A stretch of 64,000 nucleotides of DNA from Marivita sp030148515 (GCF_048006345.1 NZ_CP180351.1:4278001-4342000), one strand, 5' to 3'. Shown: positions 1 to 8,936, counted from the first letter of the stretch. Notes: generated by a model not told the origin, from the letters alone. Translations and numbers: made by a program.

Positions 1-1098
1 GTCCGAGGTGGCAGAGGCAGGCGCGAGCGTGAGGGTCGAGAAATAGTGACGGATCACCGGCAAGGTGATGAACACGTTGGTGAGTGCCGACCACAGCAGG
101 AAGATGGTGAAATAGATCATCACGCTCAGCCCGATGATGGCGTATCGCCCAAGACCCGCAACCGGTGCAATCACGTCCTCCAGTCCCATCTCGGTGAGAA
201 TGTCGGCGGACTGGATCAGCAAGAGTAGAAACCCGAAGACCATAAACGGGATGAAGACAGCAGCGGAGGCCAGAAGCGTGCCCAGAACGTAGATCATCAA
301 TACCCGGAATGCGCTTGGCGACAATGTGAAGCTGACCCCGTTGATCCTTTTGGTTTCGGTCAGACGGCGCAGGCTTTCGACACGGTAATAGACAAGACCG
401 TACAATCCGATGAAGGTGGCGAACAGGCAAATCCCTGCGCCCAGCGGGATGTTTTCCGCATAGATCGCGCCGCCGCCGACCAACGCGATCCCGAGTGCGA
501 GGAACATTGGTTTCATCGCGGGATAGAGCATCGTCCACTTGCCGCCCTGTTCCATGCGGGCCGTGCCGAAAAATGTGCGGTCGGTTTTGTACTTCTCAAG
601 CCAGAATGTCATGCGGGGCAACAGCAGACCAATGCTGAGGAGTGTGACCGTCCAATGCAGGACCGCGCGCCACGCATAGCCCCATGCGCCTGGCTCGAGC
701 CCGAACCGAAGGCCGCGCCAGCGGGTGCGGGCCAGGATGTATCGGCGGGCGCGGTATTGGGCAAAGAACCAGAGCGGGATCACACCGACGAGGCTGGTGG
801 CGTAGGCTGCGAAATTGTCCTGAAACAGCGAGAAGCTCGCAAACATCAGGATCAGGTTTACGATGCCGATGTAGAAGGCCAGCACGACGACGGCAAAGAG
901 AAACCCCAGAAGCTTTTCCACCGGGTCGCCCACGTATTCGAGCGGATGGCCTCCGGGCCGGATCGCGGACCAGTACCACCGGCGCAACCGCGTCCGCATC
1001 CAGAAGCGATAAAAACCAAGGGTCAGCACCGTCAGAAAACCTGTCTTGAGTGCCAGCCAGAACAGCGTAGTTCGGGTGCCAACGACCTCAGTGCGCAG
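1..1098 (-). CDS. DUF898 (YjgN-like) membrane protein, 3' end cut by window edge
   Basis: The reading frame stays open from just downstream of parC to the left edge, so the C-terminus is missing. The visible 366 residues contain several hydrophobic stretches and the features of DUF898/YjgN proteins: an early Thr-Leu-Gly-Phe/Tyr-x-x-Phe-Trp segment, then basic Arg-Leu-Arg-Arg-Trp-Tyr, then a short Gly-His-Pro-Leu-Glu-Tyr-Val-Gly element before the next membrane span. The family is an inner-membrane protein of unknown function. The start is uncertain: the frame shows no ATG, GTG or TTG near the expected N-terminus, and I used an in-frame CTG about 10 bases after the parC stop. A start inside parC is possible. 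It probably follows parC in one transcript. Confidence 0.7.
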   Translation of the reverse strand, partial: MRTEVVGTRTTLFWLALKTGFLTVLTLGFYRFWMRTRLRRWYWSAIRPGGHPLEYVGDPVEKLLGFLFAVVVLAFYIGIVNLILMFASFSLFQDNFAAYATSLVGVIPLWFFAQYRARRYILARTRWRGLRFGLEPGAWGYAWRAVLHWTVTLLSIGLLLPRMTFWLEKYKTDRTFFGTARMEQGGKWTMLYPAMKPMFLALGIALVGGGAIYAENIPLGAGICLFATFIGLYGLVYYRVESLRRLTETKRINGVSFTLSPSAFRVLMIYVLGTLLASAAVFIPFMVFGFLLLLIQSADILTEMGLEDVIAPVAGLGRYAIIGLSVMIYFTIFLLWSALTNVFITLPVIRHYFSTLTLAPASATSD

Positions 1099-1108
1099 AC
1101 TGTCCGTG

Positions 1109-3424
1109 TCAGGTGAAGGTGTTGTCTCTGGGGAAACCGCGCGGGGCCATACGTCCCGACCCGGCGCGTTTTCCTGCCCATTCGGCGAGGTCTGTTTCGG
1201 TTCTGGTGCGTCCGGCCGGGTCGCGCCAGGTGAGGCCTTCTCCCAGGGTGAAGGTGGTTGCATCCGACAGGCCCCCGTCCTTGTACTTTTGCAGCCGCAC
1301 GCCTTTCCCACGTCCCATTTCAGGGAGTTCGTCCAGAGCAAAAACCAGCACTTTGCGGTTTTCTCCGACAACGGCCACAGAGTCACCATTCACAGGTTTG
1401 CACACTTTGGCGCGTACATCACCATTGACGTTCAGAACTTGTTTCCCCGCGCGCGTCTGCGCAACCACTTCGGTTTCGGGAACGATGAACCCGTCGCCCG
1501 CGCTGGACGCCACCAGAAGTTTGCGCTCGGGATTGTGGATGAACAGCACAACGATCGCGGCTTCGTTCGGCAGGTCCACCATCAGGCGCAAGGGTTCACC
1601 CATGCCTCGCCCGCCGGGCAGGTTGGCCGCAGGGATTGTGTAAAAGCGACCATTCGAGCCGAAGACCAACAGTTTGTCGGTTGTTTCGGCGTGGAAGATA
1701 AAGCGCGGCCCGTCACCGTCTTTGAACTTCAACTCTCGGGTCAGGTCGATATGGCCCGTCATTGCCCGAATCCAGCCCATTCCCGAACAGACCACGGTGA
1801 TCGGTTCACGTTCGATCATCGCCTCGATCGGCACATCCTCGACCTCGCCCGCTTCGGCGAAGGTGGTGCGGCGTTCGCCACCGGGACAATTCTTCCCAAA
1901 AGTCTTTTTGGTTTCGCGCAACTGCTCGGCGATCGCGTCCCATTGCAGATCGCCACTTTCGAGCAGGTCTTCGAGACCGGCACGCTCTTCCATCAGTCGA
2001 TCACGCTCAGCGACCAGTTCCATCTCTTCGAGTTTGCGCAAGCTGCGCAGTCGCATGTTCAGGATCGCTTCGGTCTGAACCTCGGTCAGGCCCAGTTCAT
2101 CGTCACCCGTGACCATCGGCGGCGAGACATAGTCGCGCTCGTTCATGGCGCGGGGGTGATCCTTGCCCCAATCCTCGCGCATCAACGCGGCTTTGGGGTC
2201 GTCATCGTAACGGATGATGTCGATGACGCGGTCAAGATTGAGGAAGGCGACGATCAGGCCTTCCAACACCTCAAGACGGTGATCGATCTTGTCCATCCGG
2301 TGCTGGCTGCGCCGGATCAGGACTTCGCGACGGAAATCAAGGAATGCACGCAGCACTTCCTTCATCGAACAGACCTTGGGCGTCAGACCGTCGATCAGCA
2401 CGTTCATGTTCAGACTGAAGCGCGTTTCCAGGTCGGAATTGCGGAACAGCATGTTCATCAGAACATCCGGGTCCACGTTCTTGGAGCGCGGCTCCAGCAC
2501 CATGCGGATGTCATCGGCGGATTCGTCGCGGATATCGGCGAGGATCGGGACCTTCTTGGTCTGGATCAACTCGGCAAGCCGTTCGACCAGCTTGGATTTC
2601 TGCACCTGATAGGGGATTTCGGTGACAATGATCTGCCACTGTCCCCGACCCAGATCCTCGATCTCCCAACGGCAGCGCAAACGGATCGACCCGCGCCCGG
2701 TACGGTACGCCTGTGCAATTGAGTCGCGATCTTCGACGATCACGCCGCCGGTTGGGAAATCCGGTCCCGGCACATAATTGAGCAGCGTGTCATCCCGCGC
2801 ATCCGGCACCTTGATCAGGTGCAGACAGGCGTCGATCAGTTCAGAAATATTGTGCGGCGGAATGTTGGTCGCCATGCCGACCGCAATCCCGCTTGATCCA
2901 TTGGCCAGCAAGTTCGGGAATTGCGCGGGAAGGACAATCGGTTCTTCGAGCGTGCCGTCGTAATTGGCCCGGAAATCAACGGCATTCTCGTTCAACCCAT
3001 CCAGCAGCGCTTCGGCGACAGCGGTCAGACGCGCCTCGGTATAGCGCGCTGCAGCCGGGTTATCACCGTCGATATTACCGAAATTGCCCTGACCGTCCAC
3101 CAGCGGGTAGCGGACGTTGAAGTCCTGCGCGAGGCGCGCCATCGCGTCATAGATCGCAGCATCACCATGCGGATGGTAATTGCCCATCACGTCGCCGCTG
3201 ATCTTGGCCGACTTTCTGAAACCACCTGTGGAACTCAGACGCAGTTCGCGCATTGCATAAAGGATACGACGATGCACGGGCTTCAACCCGTCGCGTGCAT
3301 CGGGCAGTGCTCGGTGCATGATCGTCGACAATGCATAGGTCAGGTACCGTTCCCCGATGGCTCGGCGGAGCGGTTCCGCAAAGTCGCGGGGGGTCATCTT
3401 GGGGTCATCGACATCATCAGCCAT
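1109..3424 (-). CDS. parC: DNA topoisomerase IV subunit A
   Basis: This is a 771-residue type IIA topoisomerase A subunit. With ParE it decatenates replicated chromosomes. The catalytic tyrosine sits in AARYTEARL (Tyr128), and the gyrase/topo IV signature GNYHPHGDAAIYDAM lies around residues 81-95. The C-terminal part, with beta-blade repeats ending near residue 740, is of ParC rather than GyrA length, and no GyrA box (QRRGGKG) is seen. At the position equivalent to E. coli ParC Ser80 there is Ala89, and at Glu84 there is Asp93. The ATG start is preceded by a 137-base gap to the divergent SH3 gene, so its promoter must lie there. Confidence 0.95.
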   Translation of the reverse strand: MADDVDDPKMTPRDFAEPLRRAIGERYLTYALSTIMHRALPDARDGLKPVHRRILYAMRELRLSSTGGFRKSAKISGDVMGNYHPHGDAAIYDAMARLAQDFNVRYPLVDGQGNFGNIDGDNPAAARYTEARLTAVAEALLDGLNENAVDFRANYDGTLEEPIVLPAQFPNLLANGSSGIAVGMATNIPPHNISELIDACLHLIKVPDARDDTLLNYVPGPDFPTGGVIVEDRDSIAQAYRTGRGSIRLRCRWEIEDLGRGQWQIIVTEIPYQVQKSKLVERLAELIQTKKVPILADIRDESADDIRMVLEPRSKNVDPDVLMNMLFRNSDLETRFSLNMNVLIDGLTPKVCSMKEVLRAFLDFRREVLIRRSQHRMDKIDHRLEVLEGLIVAFLNLDRVIDIIRYDDDPKAALMREDWGKDHPRAMNERDYVSPPMVTGDDELGLTEVQTEAILNMRLRSLRKLEEMELVAERDRLMEERAGLEDLLESGDLQWDAIAEQLRETKKTFGKNCPGGERRTTFAEAGEVEDVPIEAMIEREPITVVCSGMGWIRAMTGHIDLTRELKFKDGDGPRFIFHAETTDKLLVFGSNGRFYTIPAANLPGGRGMGEPLRLMVDLPNEAAIVVLFIHNPERKLLVASSAGDGFIVPETEVVAQTRAGKQVLNVNGDVRAKVCKPVNGDSVAVVGENRKVLVFALDELPEMGRGKGVRLQKYKDGGLSDATTFTLGEGLTWRDPAGRTRTETDLAEWAGKRAGSGRMAPRGFPRDNTFT

Positions 3425-3561
3425 AGATGATGTGATACTCAGACCCTCTGAGGCCGTAAAGCAATTGCGGGAATATTTTTTCGATTTCCCCTTCGGGTTG
3501 AACGGGGAATCAAGGTATTGCTCGGTGTGCGGCAGTCGAAAAGCCTGCCCAGGGGGTTGTT

Positions 3562-4122
3562 ATGAATAGGTACATTCTCATCGCATTTGCGGTCATGGCG
3601 ATGGCGTTTTACGAGTTATCTGGTGGTGCAGATTTCGAGCCGGGGGACACCTCTCTGGTCATCTTCGCCGAACCCAAACCAATTGTGACCAAACCCGAGC
3701 CGCGTCCGGAGGTTGTTGCCCGCGCGAATACACGCGCTGCCGAACTGACCGACATCGCGCCCACACGCGCGCTGATCGAGCCTGTTGCGACCAACCCGGG
3801 TTCTGTTGTGACACCAGTGTCTTTGACAACGCAGGCGACAGAAGACAGCGTTGTCTCTCAGGACGTGCCTCAACCGACTGCGGTGGTCACCGACACCGTT
3901 GCTCCGATCCCTCAGGAAACGCCCGATCTGCGCTTTGTGGATGGCGACCGGGTGAACATGCGCGGTGGTCCGGGGACCGATTATGCGGTTGTCGGAAAAC
4001 TTTTCCGCAATGATATGGTCGAAGTTCTGAAAGATGAAGGCAACGGTTGGCTGCACCTGCGTGCGACATCCACAGGCGAAGAAGGCTGGATCGCCGACTG
4101 GCTTGTGACGGCTGCCAACTGA
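3562..4122 (+). CDS. SH3-domain (SH3_3) membrane-anchored or exported protein
   Basis: The 186-residue protein starts with a hydrophobic segment (about residues 4-20) that may be a signal anchor. A Pro/Thr/Val-rich low-complexity linker follows (about 30-115), and a bacterial SH3 domain closes the chain (about 122-185; VNMRGGPGTDYAVVGKL, then GWLHLR and GWIADWLV). Bacterial SH3 domains of this type usually bind peptidoglycan or peptides in the envelope, so a cell-wall role is likely but not shown. The stop at 4120-4122 is followed after one base by the GTG start of the SDR gene, which indicates co-translation. The ATG is preceded by a weak GGGGG/TTGTT leader. Confidence 0.8.
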   Translation: MNRYILIAFAVMAMAFYELSGGADFEPGDTSLVIFAEPKPIVTKPEPRPEVVARANTRAAELTDIAPTRALIEPVATNPGSVVTPVSLTTQATEDSVVSQDVPQPTAVVTDTVAPIPQETPDLRFVDGDRVNMRGGPGTDYAVVGKLFRNDMVEVLKDEGNGWLHLRATSTGEEGWIADWLVTAAN

Positions 4123-4123
4123 C

Positions 4124-4951
4124 GTGAGCGCGAAGACAATCCTGATAACCGGCTGCTCTTCGGGCATCGGACTTGATACGGCTCGACGGCTCAAGTCGTT
4201 GGGCTGGACGGTCTTCGCGTCGTGCCGTGCGCAAAAAGACTGTGATGCGCGTGCTGCCGAAGGGTTCGCCGCGCCGCAATTGGATTACGAGGACCCTGAA
4301 AGCATTGCGGGCTGCGCCGCGACGGTTCTTCAGGCCACCAACGGCGTGCTGGATGCCGTCTTCCATAATGGTGCCTACGCGTTGCCCGGCCCGCTGGAGG
4401 ACATTCCCGCAGAGGGGATGCGCGCCCAGTTCGCGGCGAATTTTCTGGGCTGGCATGATCTGAACCGTCACCTGATCCCGGCGATGCGCCGGGCGGGCAA
4501 CGGGCGGATCCTCTTCAATTCATCGGTGCTTGGTATCGTCGGCATGAAGTATCGCGGGCCCTATGTGGCTACCAAGTTTGCGCTTGAGGGGTATGCTGAT
4601 GTCTTGCGCATGGAGATGGCAGAGACCGGCATCAAGGTTGTGCTGATCGAACCGGGACCGATCGAGACTGATTTCCGCAAGAACGCGATCAAACAATTCG
4701 AAAAATGGGTCGATTGGGAGTCCTCGGCGCGTCGTGCGCAGTATGAGGCATCGTTGCTCGACATGTTGAAGAAGGGTGGGAGCTCTGGCGTGCAATGGCC
4801 TGCCTCGGCAGTGACTGATGCCGTTGTAAAAGCTCTGACGGCCTCGCGTCCCAAGGCGCGCTACCGGGTCACGACCCCGACCCACGCCATGGCCATTGCC
4901 CGCCGCCTTTTGCCGACACGGGCGCTTGATTGGGTTTTGTCCAAAGGCTGA
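4124..4951 (+). CDS. SDR-family NAD(P)-dependent oxidoreductase
   Basis: The 275-residue classical short-chain dehydrogenase has the cofactor motif TGCSSGIG near the N-terminus, a Ser in the FNSSVLG strand and the catalytic Tyr-x-x-x-Lys in YVATK. The proline-glycine PGPIETDF after the active site is typical of the family. The substrate cannot be read from the sequence; the family acts on alcohol/ketone groups with NAD(P)H. It starts with GTG directly behind the stop of the upstream SH3 gene and is probably translated by coupling. No other gene of an obvious pathway is adjacent. Confidence 0.88.
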   Translation: MSAKTILITGCSSGIGLDTARRLKSLGWTVFASCRAQKDCDARAAEGFAAPQLDYEDPESIAGCAATVLQATNGVLDAVFHNGAYALPGPLEDIPAEGMRAQFAANFLGWHDLNRHLIPAMRRAGNGRILFNSSVLGIVGMKYRGPYVATKFALEGYADVLRMEMAETGIKVVLIEPGPIETDFRKNAIKQFEKWVDWESSARRAQYEASLLDMLKKGGSSGVQWPASAVTDAVVKALTASRPKARYRVTTPTHAMAIARRLLPTRALDWVLSKG

Positions 4952-5019
4952 CTTTTCATTCGCCTTGCGGCGCGATACGGCTACATCCCCGGGAACACCA
5001 ACCGAAGGAAGACCCTGCC

Positions 5020-5220
5020 ATGTCGCAAGACCCGCTGTTCATTGTCGTCGCTATCGCCTGTCTGGCGGTTGTGGCCATCCTGTTTTTCGGCATCGGCAGC
5101 TTTGCCAAGGGTGGAGAGTTCAACAAGAAATACGCCAACAGGGCAATGCGCTGGCGGATCATCGCGCAATTCGTGGCCGTGATGCTGATCCTGCTGTTCG
5201 TCTGGCTGCGAGGAGAGTGA
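5020..5220 (+). CDS. HIG1-domain twin-transmembrane small protein
   Basis: The 66-residue protein has two membrane spans (about residues 6-27 and 46-62) around a polar loop with GEFNKKYANRAMRWRI, the pattern of the HIG1 (HIG_1_N) family found in Rhodobacteraceae as a twin-transmembrane protein. In mitochondria HIG1 proteins associate with cytochrome oxidase; a similar role in the bacterial respiratory chain is only an inference. A GAAGGAAGA ribosome-binding site precedes the ATG by about 10 bases. The stop lies 3 bases before the adenosyltransferase start, so the two are co-transcribed. Confidence 0.85.
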   Translation: MSQDPLFIVVAIACLAVVAILFFGIGSFAKGGEFNKKYANRAMRWRIIAQFVAVMLILLFVWLRGE

Positions 5221-5223
5221 ACC

Positions 5224-5796
5224 ATGGTCGTACTGAACAAGATTTACACCAAAACAGGCGATGACGGCGAAACCGCGCTGGGCAATGGGGCCCGCGTCGC
5301 GAAACATTCAATGCGCGTGACGGCGTATGGCACGGTGGACGAACTGAATTCGATTGTCGGTTTGGCGCGACTGCAGGCTGACGGCGATGTCGATGACAGC
5401 CTGTCGCGAATCCAGAACGATCTCTTCGATCTTGGCGCGGACCTGTGCCGCCCGGATATGGAAAAGGATTCCGAGGCGGAATACACGCCGCTGCGCATCG
5501 TCGCATCACAGGTGAAACGGCTCGAGTCCGAGATCGACGCGATGAACGCCAAGCTGGAACCGCTGCGCAGCTTTATTCTGCCGGGTGGCGCGCCGCTTTC
5601 AGCCTACCTGCATCAGTGCAGGACTGTGGCGCGGCGGGCGGAGCGCTTGACGGTGGAACTGGCCACGATGGAAAGCGTGAACCCGGACGCGGTGAAATAC
5701 CTGAACCGACTGAGTGACTGGTTCTTCGTGGCGGCCCGTGTTGCAAATGACGATGGCAAAGCAGACGTTCTCTGGGTGCCGGGTGCGACCCGCTAA
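5224..5796 (+). CDS. Cob(I)yrinic acid a,c-diamide adenosyltransferase, PduO type
   Basis: The enzyme transfers the adenosyl group of ATP to cob(I)alamin in adenosylcobalamin synthesis. At 190 residues it has the usual length of PduO/MMAB-type enzymes. The ATP-binding N-terminus KIYTKTGDDGETALG is present, as is the conserved VDELNSIVGLAR helix and, near the C-terminus, YLNRLSDWFFVAARVAN, the trimer-interface/active-site region. It forms an operon with the HIG1 gene (3-base gap). Downstream it meets the convergent DUF1244 gene across a strong palindromic hairpin. Confidence 0.93.
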   Translation: MVVLNKIYTKTGDDGETALGNGARVAKHSMRVTAYGTVDELNSIVGLARLQADGDVDDSLSRIQNDLFDLGADLCRPDMEKDSEAEYTPLRIVASQVKRLESEIDAMNAKLEPLRSFILPGGAPLSAYLHQCRTVARRAERLTVELATMESVNPDAVKYLNRLSDWFFVAARVANDDGKADVLWVPGATR

Positions 5797-5802
5797 GACG
5801 GG

Positions 5803-5850
5803 CCGTTTTGGTTGACCAAAACGGGCGATGCGTCGACGCATCGCCCCGTC
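5803..5850. terminator. Nested palindromic hairpins between convergent genes
   Basis: Two perfect inverted repeats lie side by side: a 10-bp stem CCGTTTTGGT/ACCAAAACGG (5803-5812, 5815-5824) and a self-complementary 20-mer at 5825-5844 centred on TCGA. A larger alternative fold pairs the flanks of the second hairpin (ACGGG with CCCGT). The location between a plus-strand and a minus-strand stop suggests a bidirectional transcription terminator. There is no long T run, so it is not a textbook intrinsic terminator. Confidence 0.65.
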
Positions 5851-5857
5851 AGTCCCA

Positions 5858-6175
5858 TCAGCCGTTCTTGTCGGTGACGTTTTCCTTGAAAGCCACTTCG
5901 AATGCCGCCTTTTGCTCGCCCGTGGCTTCGGTCTGATACCGCGCTTTCCATTCCGACATCGGCATCCCGTAGAACGCCTCGCGCCCGGCATCCTTGTCCA
6001 TTTCGATCCCGCGTTCGTTCGCGGCTTCCTGGTACCAGCGACTGAGGCAATTCCGGCAGAACCCGGTCAGGTTCATCATGTCGATGTTCTGCACATCAGG
6101 CCGGTCCTCGATCAGATGCTGGCGCAAACGGCGAAACGCGGCTGCTTCGATCTCGAGTTGGGTCTGTTCGTCCAT
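5858..6175 (-). CDS. DUF1244 domain protein
   Basis: The 105-residue protein matches the DUF1244 family: an N-terminal helix, then NLTGFCRNCLSRWY with two cysteines and, near the end, GMPMSEWKARYQTEA. The function is not established; the Cys-x-x-Cys suggests metal binding or redox activity. I chose the ATG at 6175 because GGAGG precedes it by 8 bases (the frame could be extended upstream without a site). It lies 17 bases after the amidohydrolase and is probably its operon partner. Confidence 0.88.
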   Translation of the reverse strand: MDEQTQLEIEAAAFRRLRQHLIEDRPDVQNIDMMNLTGFCRNCLSRWYQEAANERGIEMDKDAGREAFYGMPMSEWKARYQTEATGEQKAAFEVAFKENVTDKNG

Positions 6176-6192
6176 CTTTTCTGTCCTCCGGT

Positions 6193-6930
6193 TCAATCCG
6201 TCACCTGCGCCAAGGCCGCTTGCAACATCGGCGCAAGGCGTTTGCCCCATTCCGCTTGAGACGCTTCAGTGGCGATCAGGTCGTTTCGCAATTCGATAAG
6301 TGTGTTCAGGCGGCCATGATGCAAGGCGTGTCGGTCAATCGCATCGCCGGGCAGATGGCCGGGATAGGGTTCGTTCCGTCCAACCACCAGATCGGGTTCC
6401 GCCTCCAACGCCGCGATCAGCGGGTCGGACAGGCGGCGATCATAAGCGTGCAGGATACCGACATGCCATGGGCGGCTTGGCCGCGCTTTAAGCTGGCGGG
6501 TGAACGAATGGATGGCCACGATCACCGTATCGTCACGTCGCGCGGCAAGCGCAGCCAGTGCATCATGATAGGGTCGGTAATAGGCGTTGAGCCTGCGTGT
6601 CTTCTCTGCCGCGTCCGCGTTGCGATTGCCCGGGATCACCGACCCGTCGTAGAGGCGCATCAAAAGGGTCGGATCGTCTTCGCCCCGGTTCGGATCAATT
6701 ACCAGGCGAGAAAAGTTCGACAGGATCGCAGTTCCGCCCAAGGCATCCGCCAAAGCGCGGGTGACTCCGGCGGCTCCGGGATCGAATGCAATATGCCGCG
6801 ACATGTCGGCCTCGGTCAGCCCGAGCGAGCCCCCAAGATCGGGTGGCACCGTATTCGTCGCATGATCGCAGGTGATCAGCCAGCGTGTGGACCGGTTCTC
6901 TCCATGCACAAAAAATGGGACATATGTCAT
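6193..6930 (-). CDS. N-formylglutamate amidohydrolase family protein
   Basis: The 245-residue enzyme belongs to the N-formylglutamate amidohydrolase family, zinc hydrolases that release formate or cleave related amides in histidine degradation. Visible family features are TCDHATNTVP near residue 20, FDPGAAGV, the VIDPNRGEDDPTLL segment and IAIHSFTR. The ATG at 6930 follows GGGAG by 10 bases; an in-frame ATG 24 bases upstream is less likely. No hut genes are adjacent, so the natural substrate may differ. It is divergent from pyruvate kinase. Confidence 0.85.
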   Translation of the reverse strand: MTYVPFFVHGENRSTRWLITCDHATNTVPPDLGGSLGLTEADMSRHIAFDPGAAGVTRALADALGGTAILSNFSRLVIDPNRGEDDPTLLMRLYDGSVIPGNRNADAAEKTRRLNAYYRPYHDALAALAARRDDTVIVAIHSFTRQLKARPSRPWHVGILHAYDRRLSDPLIAALEAEPDLVVGRNEPYPGHLPGDAIDRHALHHGRLNTLIELRNDLIATEASQAEWGKRLAPMLQAALAQVTD

Positions 6931-7108
6931 AGGTGTGTGATCTCCCGGACGCATCAGATAGTTGAGTTGCGCAAGAAAGGGAAATGGGCAATAACCCAAA
7001 CCGGAAGTTAGCGGTAACATGGTGGTGCCATCTTGCCCGACACGCGGTCACAGTCTGCCATGACCGGCAATTGGACCGCCAGAACACAGGTGAAGGATTG
7101 AATTCCCG

Positions 7109-8554
7109 ATGAGACGTTTGCGGAGTGTGAAAATCGTGGCCACCCTTGGCCCAGCGTCAAGCAGCTACGAGATGATCCGGGCCCTGCACGAGGCAGGGGC
7201 AGATGTCTTTCGCCTCAACATGAGTCATGGCAGCCATGCCGAGATCGCGGAGCGCCATGCCATCATCCGGCAGGTCGAAAAAGATCTCGACAGCACGATC
7301 GGTATTCTTGCTGACCTTCAGGGTCCGAAGCTCCGTGTGGGCGTTTTCGCCAATGGTGAAGAGGAACTTGAGGAGGGCGCAAGCTTCCGTCTGGACCTTG
7401 CGGACAAGGAAGGCAGCATCGACCGTGTGACGCTACCGCATCCCGAAATTTTTGCCGCTCTTGAGCCGGGCGCGCATCTATTGGTGAATGACGGCAAGAT
7501 CCGCTTGAAAGTCGAATCCTGCGGCAAGGATTTCGCGGATTGCAAAGTGGTCACCGGCGGCACGATTTCGAATCGCAAGGGCGTCAACGTTCCGGACGTG
7601 GTTCTGCCGCTGGCGGCGCTGTCCGAGAAGGATCGCCTTGATCTCGAATTCGTCGCAGATTTGGGCGTTGACTGGCTCGCCCTGAGCTTTGTGCAGCGCG
7701 CGCAGGACGTGATCGAGGCACGCGAGCTGTGCAAAGGCCGTGCAGCCATTCTGTCGAAGATCGAAAAGCCGGCTGGCGTCAAAGCCTTCGATGAGATTCT
7801 CGAAGTGTCCGACGGGATCATGGTCGCCCGTGGCGATCTGGGTGTAGAACTTCCCGTGCAGAACGTTCCTCCGATCCAGAAGCGTCTGATCCGTCGTTGC
7901 CGCGCGGCGGCCAAGCCGGTGATCGTGGCAACACAGATGCTCGAGTCGATGATCGAGTCGCCAATGCCCACGCGTGCCGAAGTCTCTGACGTTGCCACCG
8001 CGATCTACGAAGGCTCTGACGCCATCATGCTGTCGGCGGAGTCAGCTGCTGGAGCCTATCCGGTCGAGGCGGTGACCACGATGAACAACGTGGCCATCGA
8101 AGTGGAAAGCGATCCGACCTACACCGAAATCATGGAAGCCTCGCGTGTGGCCAAGCGGGCCACCGTCGCGGACGGGATCGTGGCCGCTGCACGTGAGATT
8201 GCGGAAACCACGGACATCAAGGCAATCTGCTGTTTCACATCCTCTGGCACGACCGCGCTTCTCACGGCACGGGAGCGCCCACGCGTTCCGATCATTGCAA
8301 TGACCAACCACATCCGGACGGCGCGCCGTCTGGCCCTGACCTGGGGCACGAATTGCGTGATCACCGGCGAGCTCGAGCGCTTCAAACAGGCGGTGGTCAA
8401 TGCCGCTCGCGCGGCACGCGCCGGAGGCTATGCGGAGCCGACGGACCAAATCCTTGTGACGGCTGGTGTGCCGTTCAACACGCCGGGCACAACGAATATT
8501 CTTCGTGTGGCCCCTTGTGACGAACGTTTGATCTACAACACTGATCCGGAGTAA
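7109..8554 (+). CDS. pyk: Pyruvate kinase
   Basis: The 481-residue enzyme catalyses phosphoenolpyruvate + ADP to pyruvate + ATP, the last step of glycolysis. Seen in order: KIVATLGPAS (N-terminal barrel strand), FRLNMSHG, the substrate-loop region with DLQGPKLRVG, the catalytic lysine segment ILSKIEKPAG, MVARGDLGVEL, and VATQMLESMIESPMPTRAEVSDVA. The C-terminal regulatory domain is complete (TSSGTTALLTARERP, VTAGVPF..PGTTN). A hairpin and a small membrane ORF follow. Confidence 0.96.
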   Translation: MRRLRSVKIVATLGPASSSYEMIRALHEAGADVFRLNMSHGSHAEIAERHAIIRQVEKDLDSTIGILADLQGPKLRVGVFANGEEELEEGASFRLDLADKEGSIDRVTLPHPEIFAALEPGAHLLVNDGKIRLKVESCGKDFADCKVVTGGTISNRKGVNVPDVVLPLAALSEKDRLDLEFVADLGVDWLALSFVQRAQDVIEARELCKGRAAILSKIEKPAGVKAFDEILEVSDGIMVARGDLGVELPVQNVPPIQKRLIRRCRAAAKPVIVATQMLESMIESPMPTRAEVSDVATAIYEGSDAIMLSAESAAGAYPVEAVTTMNNVAIEVESDPTYTEIMEASRVAKRATVADGIVAAAREIAETTDIKAICCFTSSGTTALLTARERPRVPIIAMTNHIRTARRLALTWGTNCVITGELERFKQAVVNAARAARAGGYAEPTDQILVTAGVPFNTPGTTNILRVAPCDERLIYNTDPE

Positions 8555-8583
8555 CCTGCCCCCGTGTAACCAGTGGGAGCAGG
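8555..8583. repeat. Hairpin downstream of pyruvate kinase
   Basis: CCTGCCCCCG pairs imperfectly with TGGGAGCAGG a few bases after the pyk stop. No T run follows. The right arm overlaps the GGGAG that would serve as ribosome-binding site for the next small gene, so it may limit readthrough or translation of that gene. Confidence 0.45.
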
Positions 8584-8588
8584 TCGTA

Positions 8589-8810
8589 ATGGATCCTGAT
8601 ACGCTTTTTGTTATCGGCCTCGGGCTTGGGGTGTTGTCCATTCCCGCGGTCGTATCAGCCGTCTCCAAGGGCGAAAGGCCGCGGATTGCCACGATCACGT
8701 TGATGATCGCGGGTACGATGATGGTCTGGGCCATCTCGAACAAGCCGGGCGGCTACGCGATTGAAGCCATCCCCGAAGTTGTCGCGCGGGTTCTTCGCGG
8801 CTTTACCTAA
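8589..8810 (+). CDS. Small two-span membrane protein, function unknown
   Basis: The 73-residue frame begins with ATG 5 bases after a GGGAGCAGG ribosome-binding site. It encodes two hydrophobic segments (about residues 5-24 and 33-48) joined by a basic loop SKGERPR. I do not recognise a family. Gene-like spacing behind pyk and a clear membrane topology support it as a real conserved small protein. Confidence 0.65.
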   Translation: MDPDTLFVIGLGLGVLSIPAVVSAVSKGERPRIATITLMIAGTMMVWAISNKPGGYAIEAIPEVVARVLRGFT

Positions 8811-8936
8811 GGTGACTGTCGAGATTTGTGACGTTCGATCACTATAGATCAATCTCGTATATGCCTTTAGCACTTCTCTCAGACATATCGCCCGGATCGT
8901 GGAGGCGGCCGGGCGATGTATTGGGAGGAGGATGGT

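Noticed and set aside
1046..2722. Long open frame (558 codons) opposite parC
   Set aside because: It is antisense to a clear ParC, has no family motifs, and arises from GC-rich codon bias.
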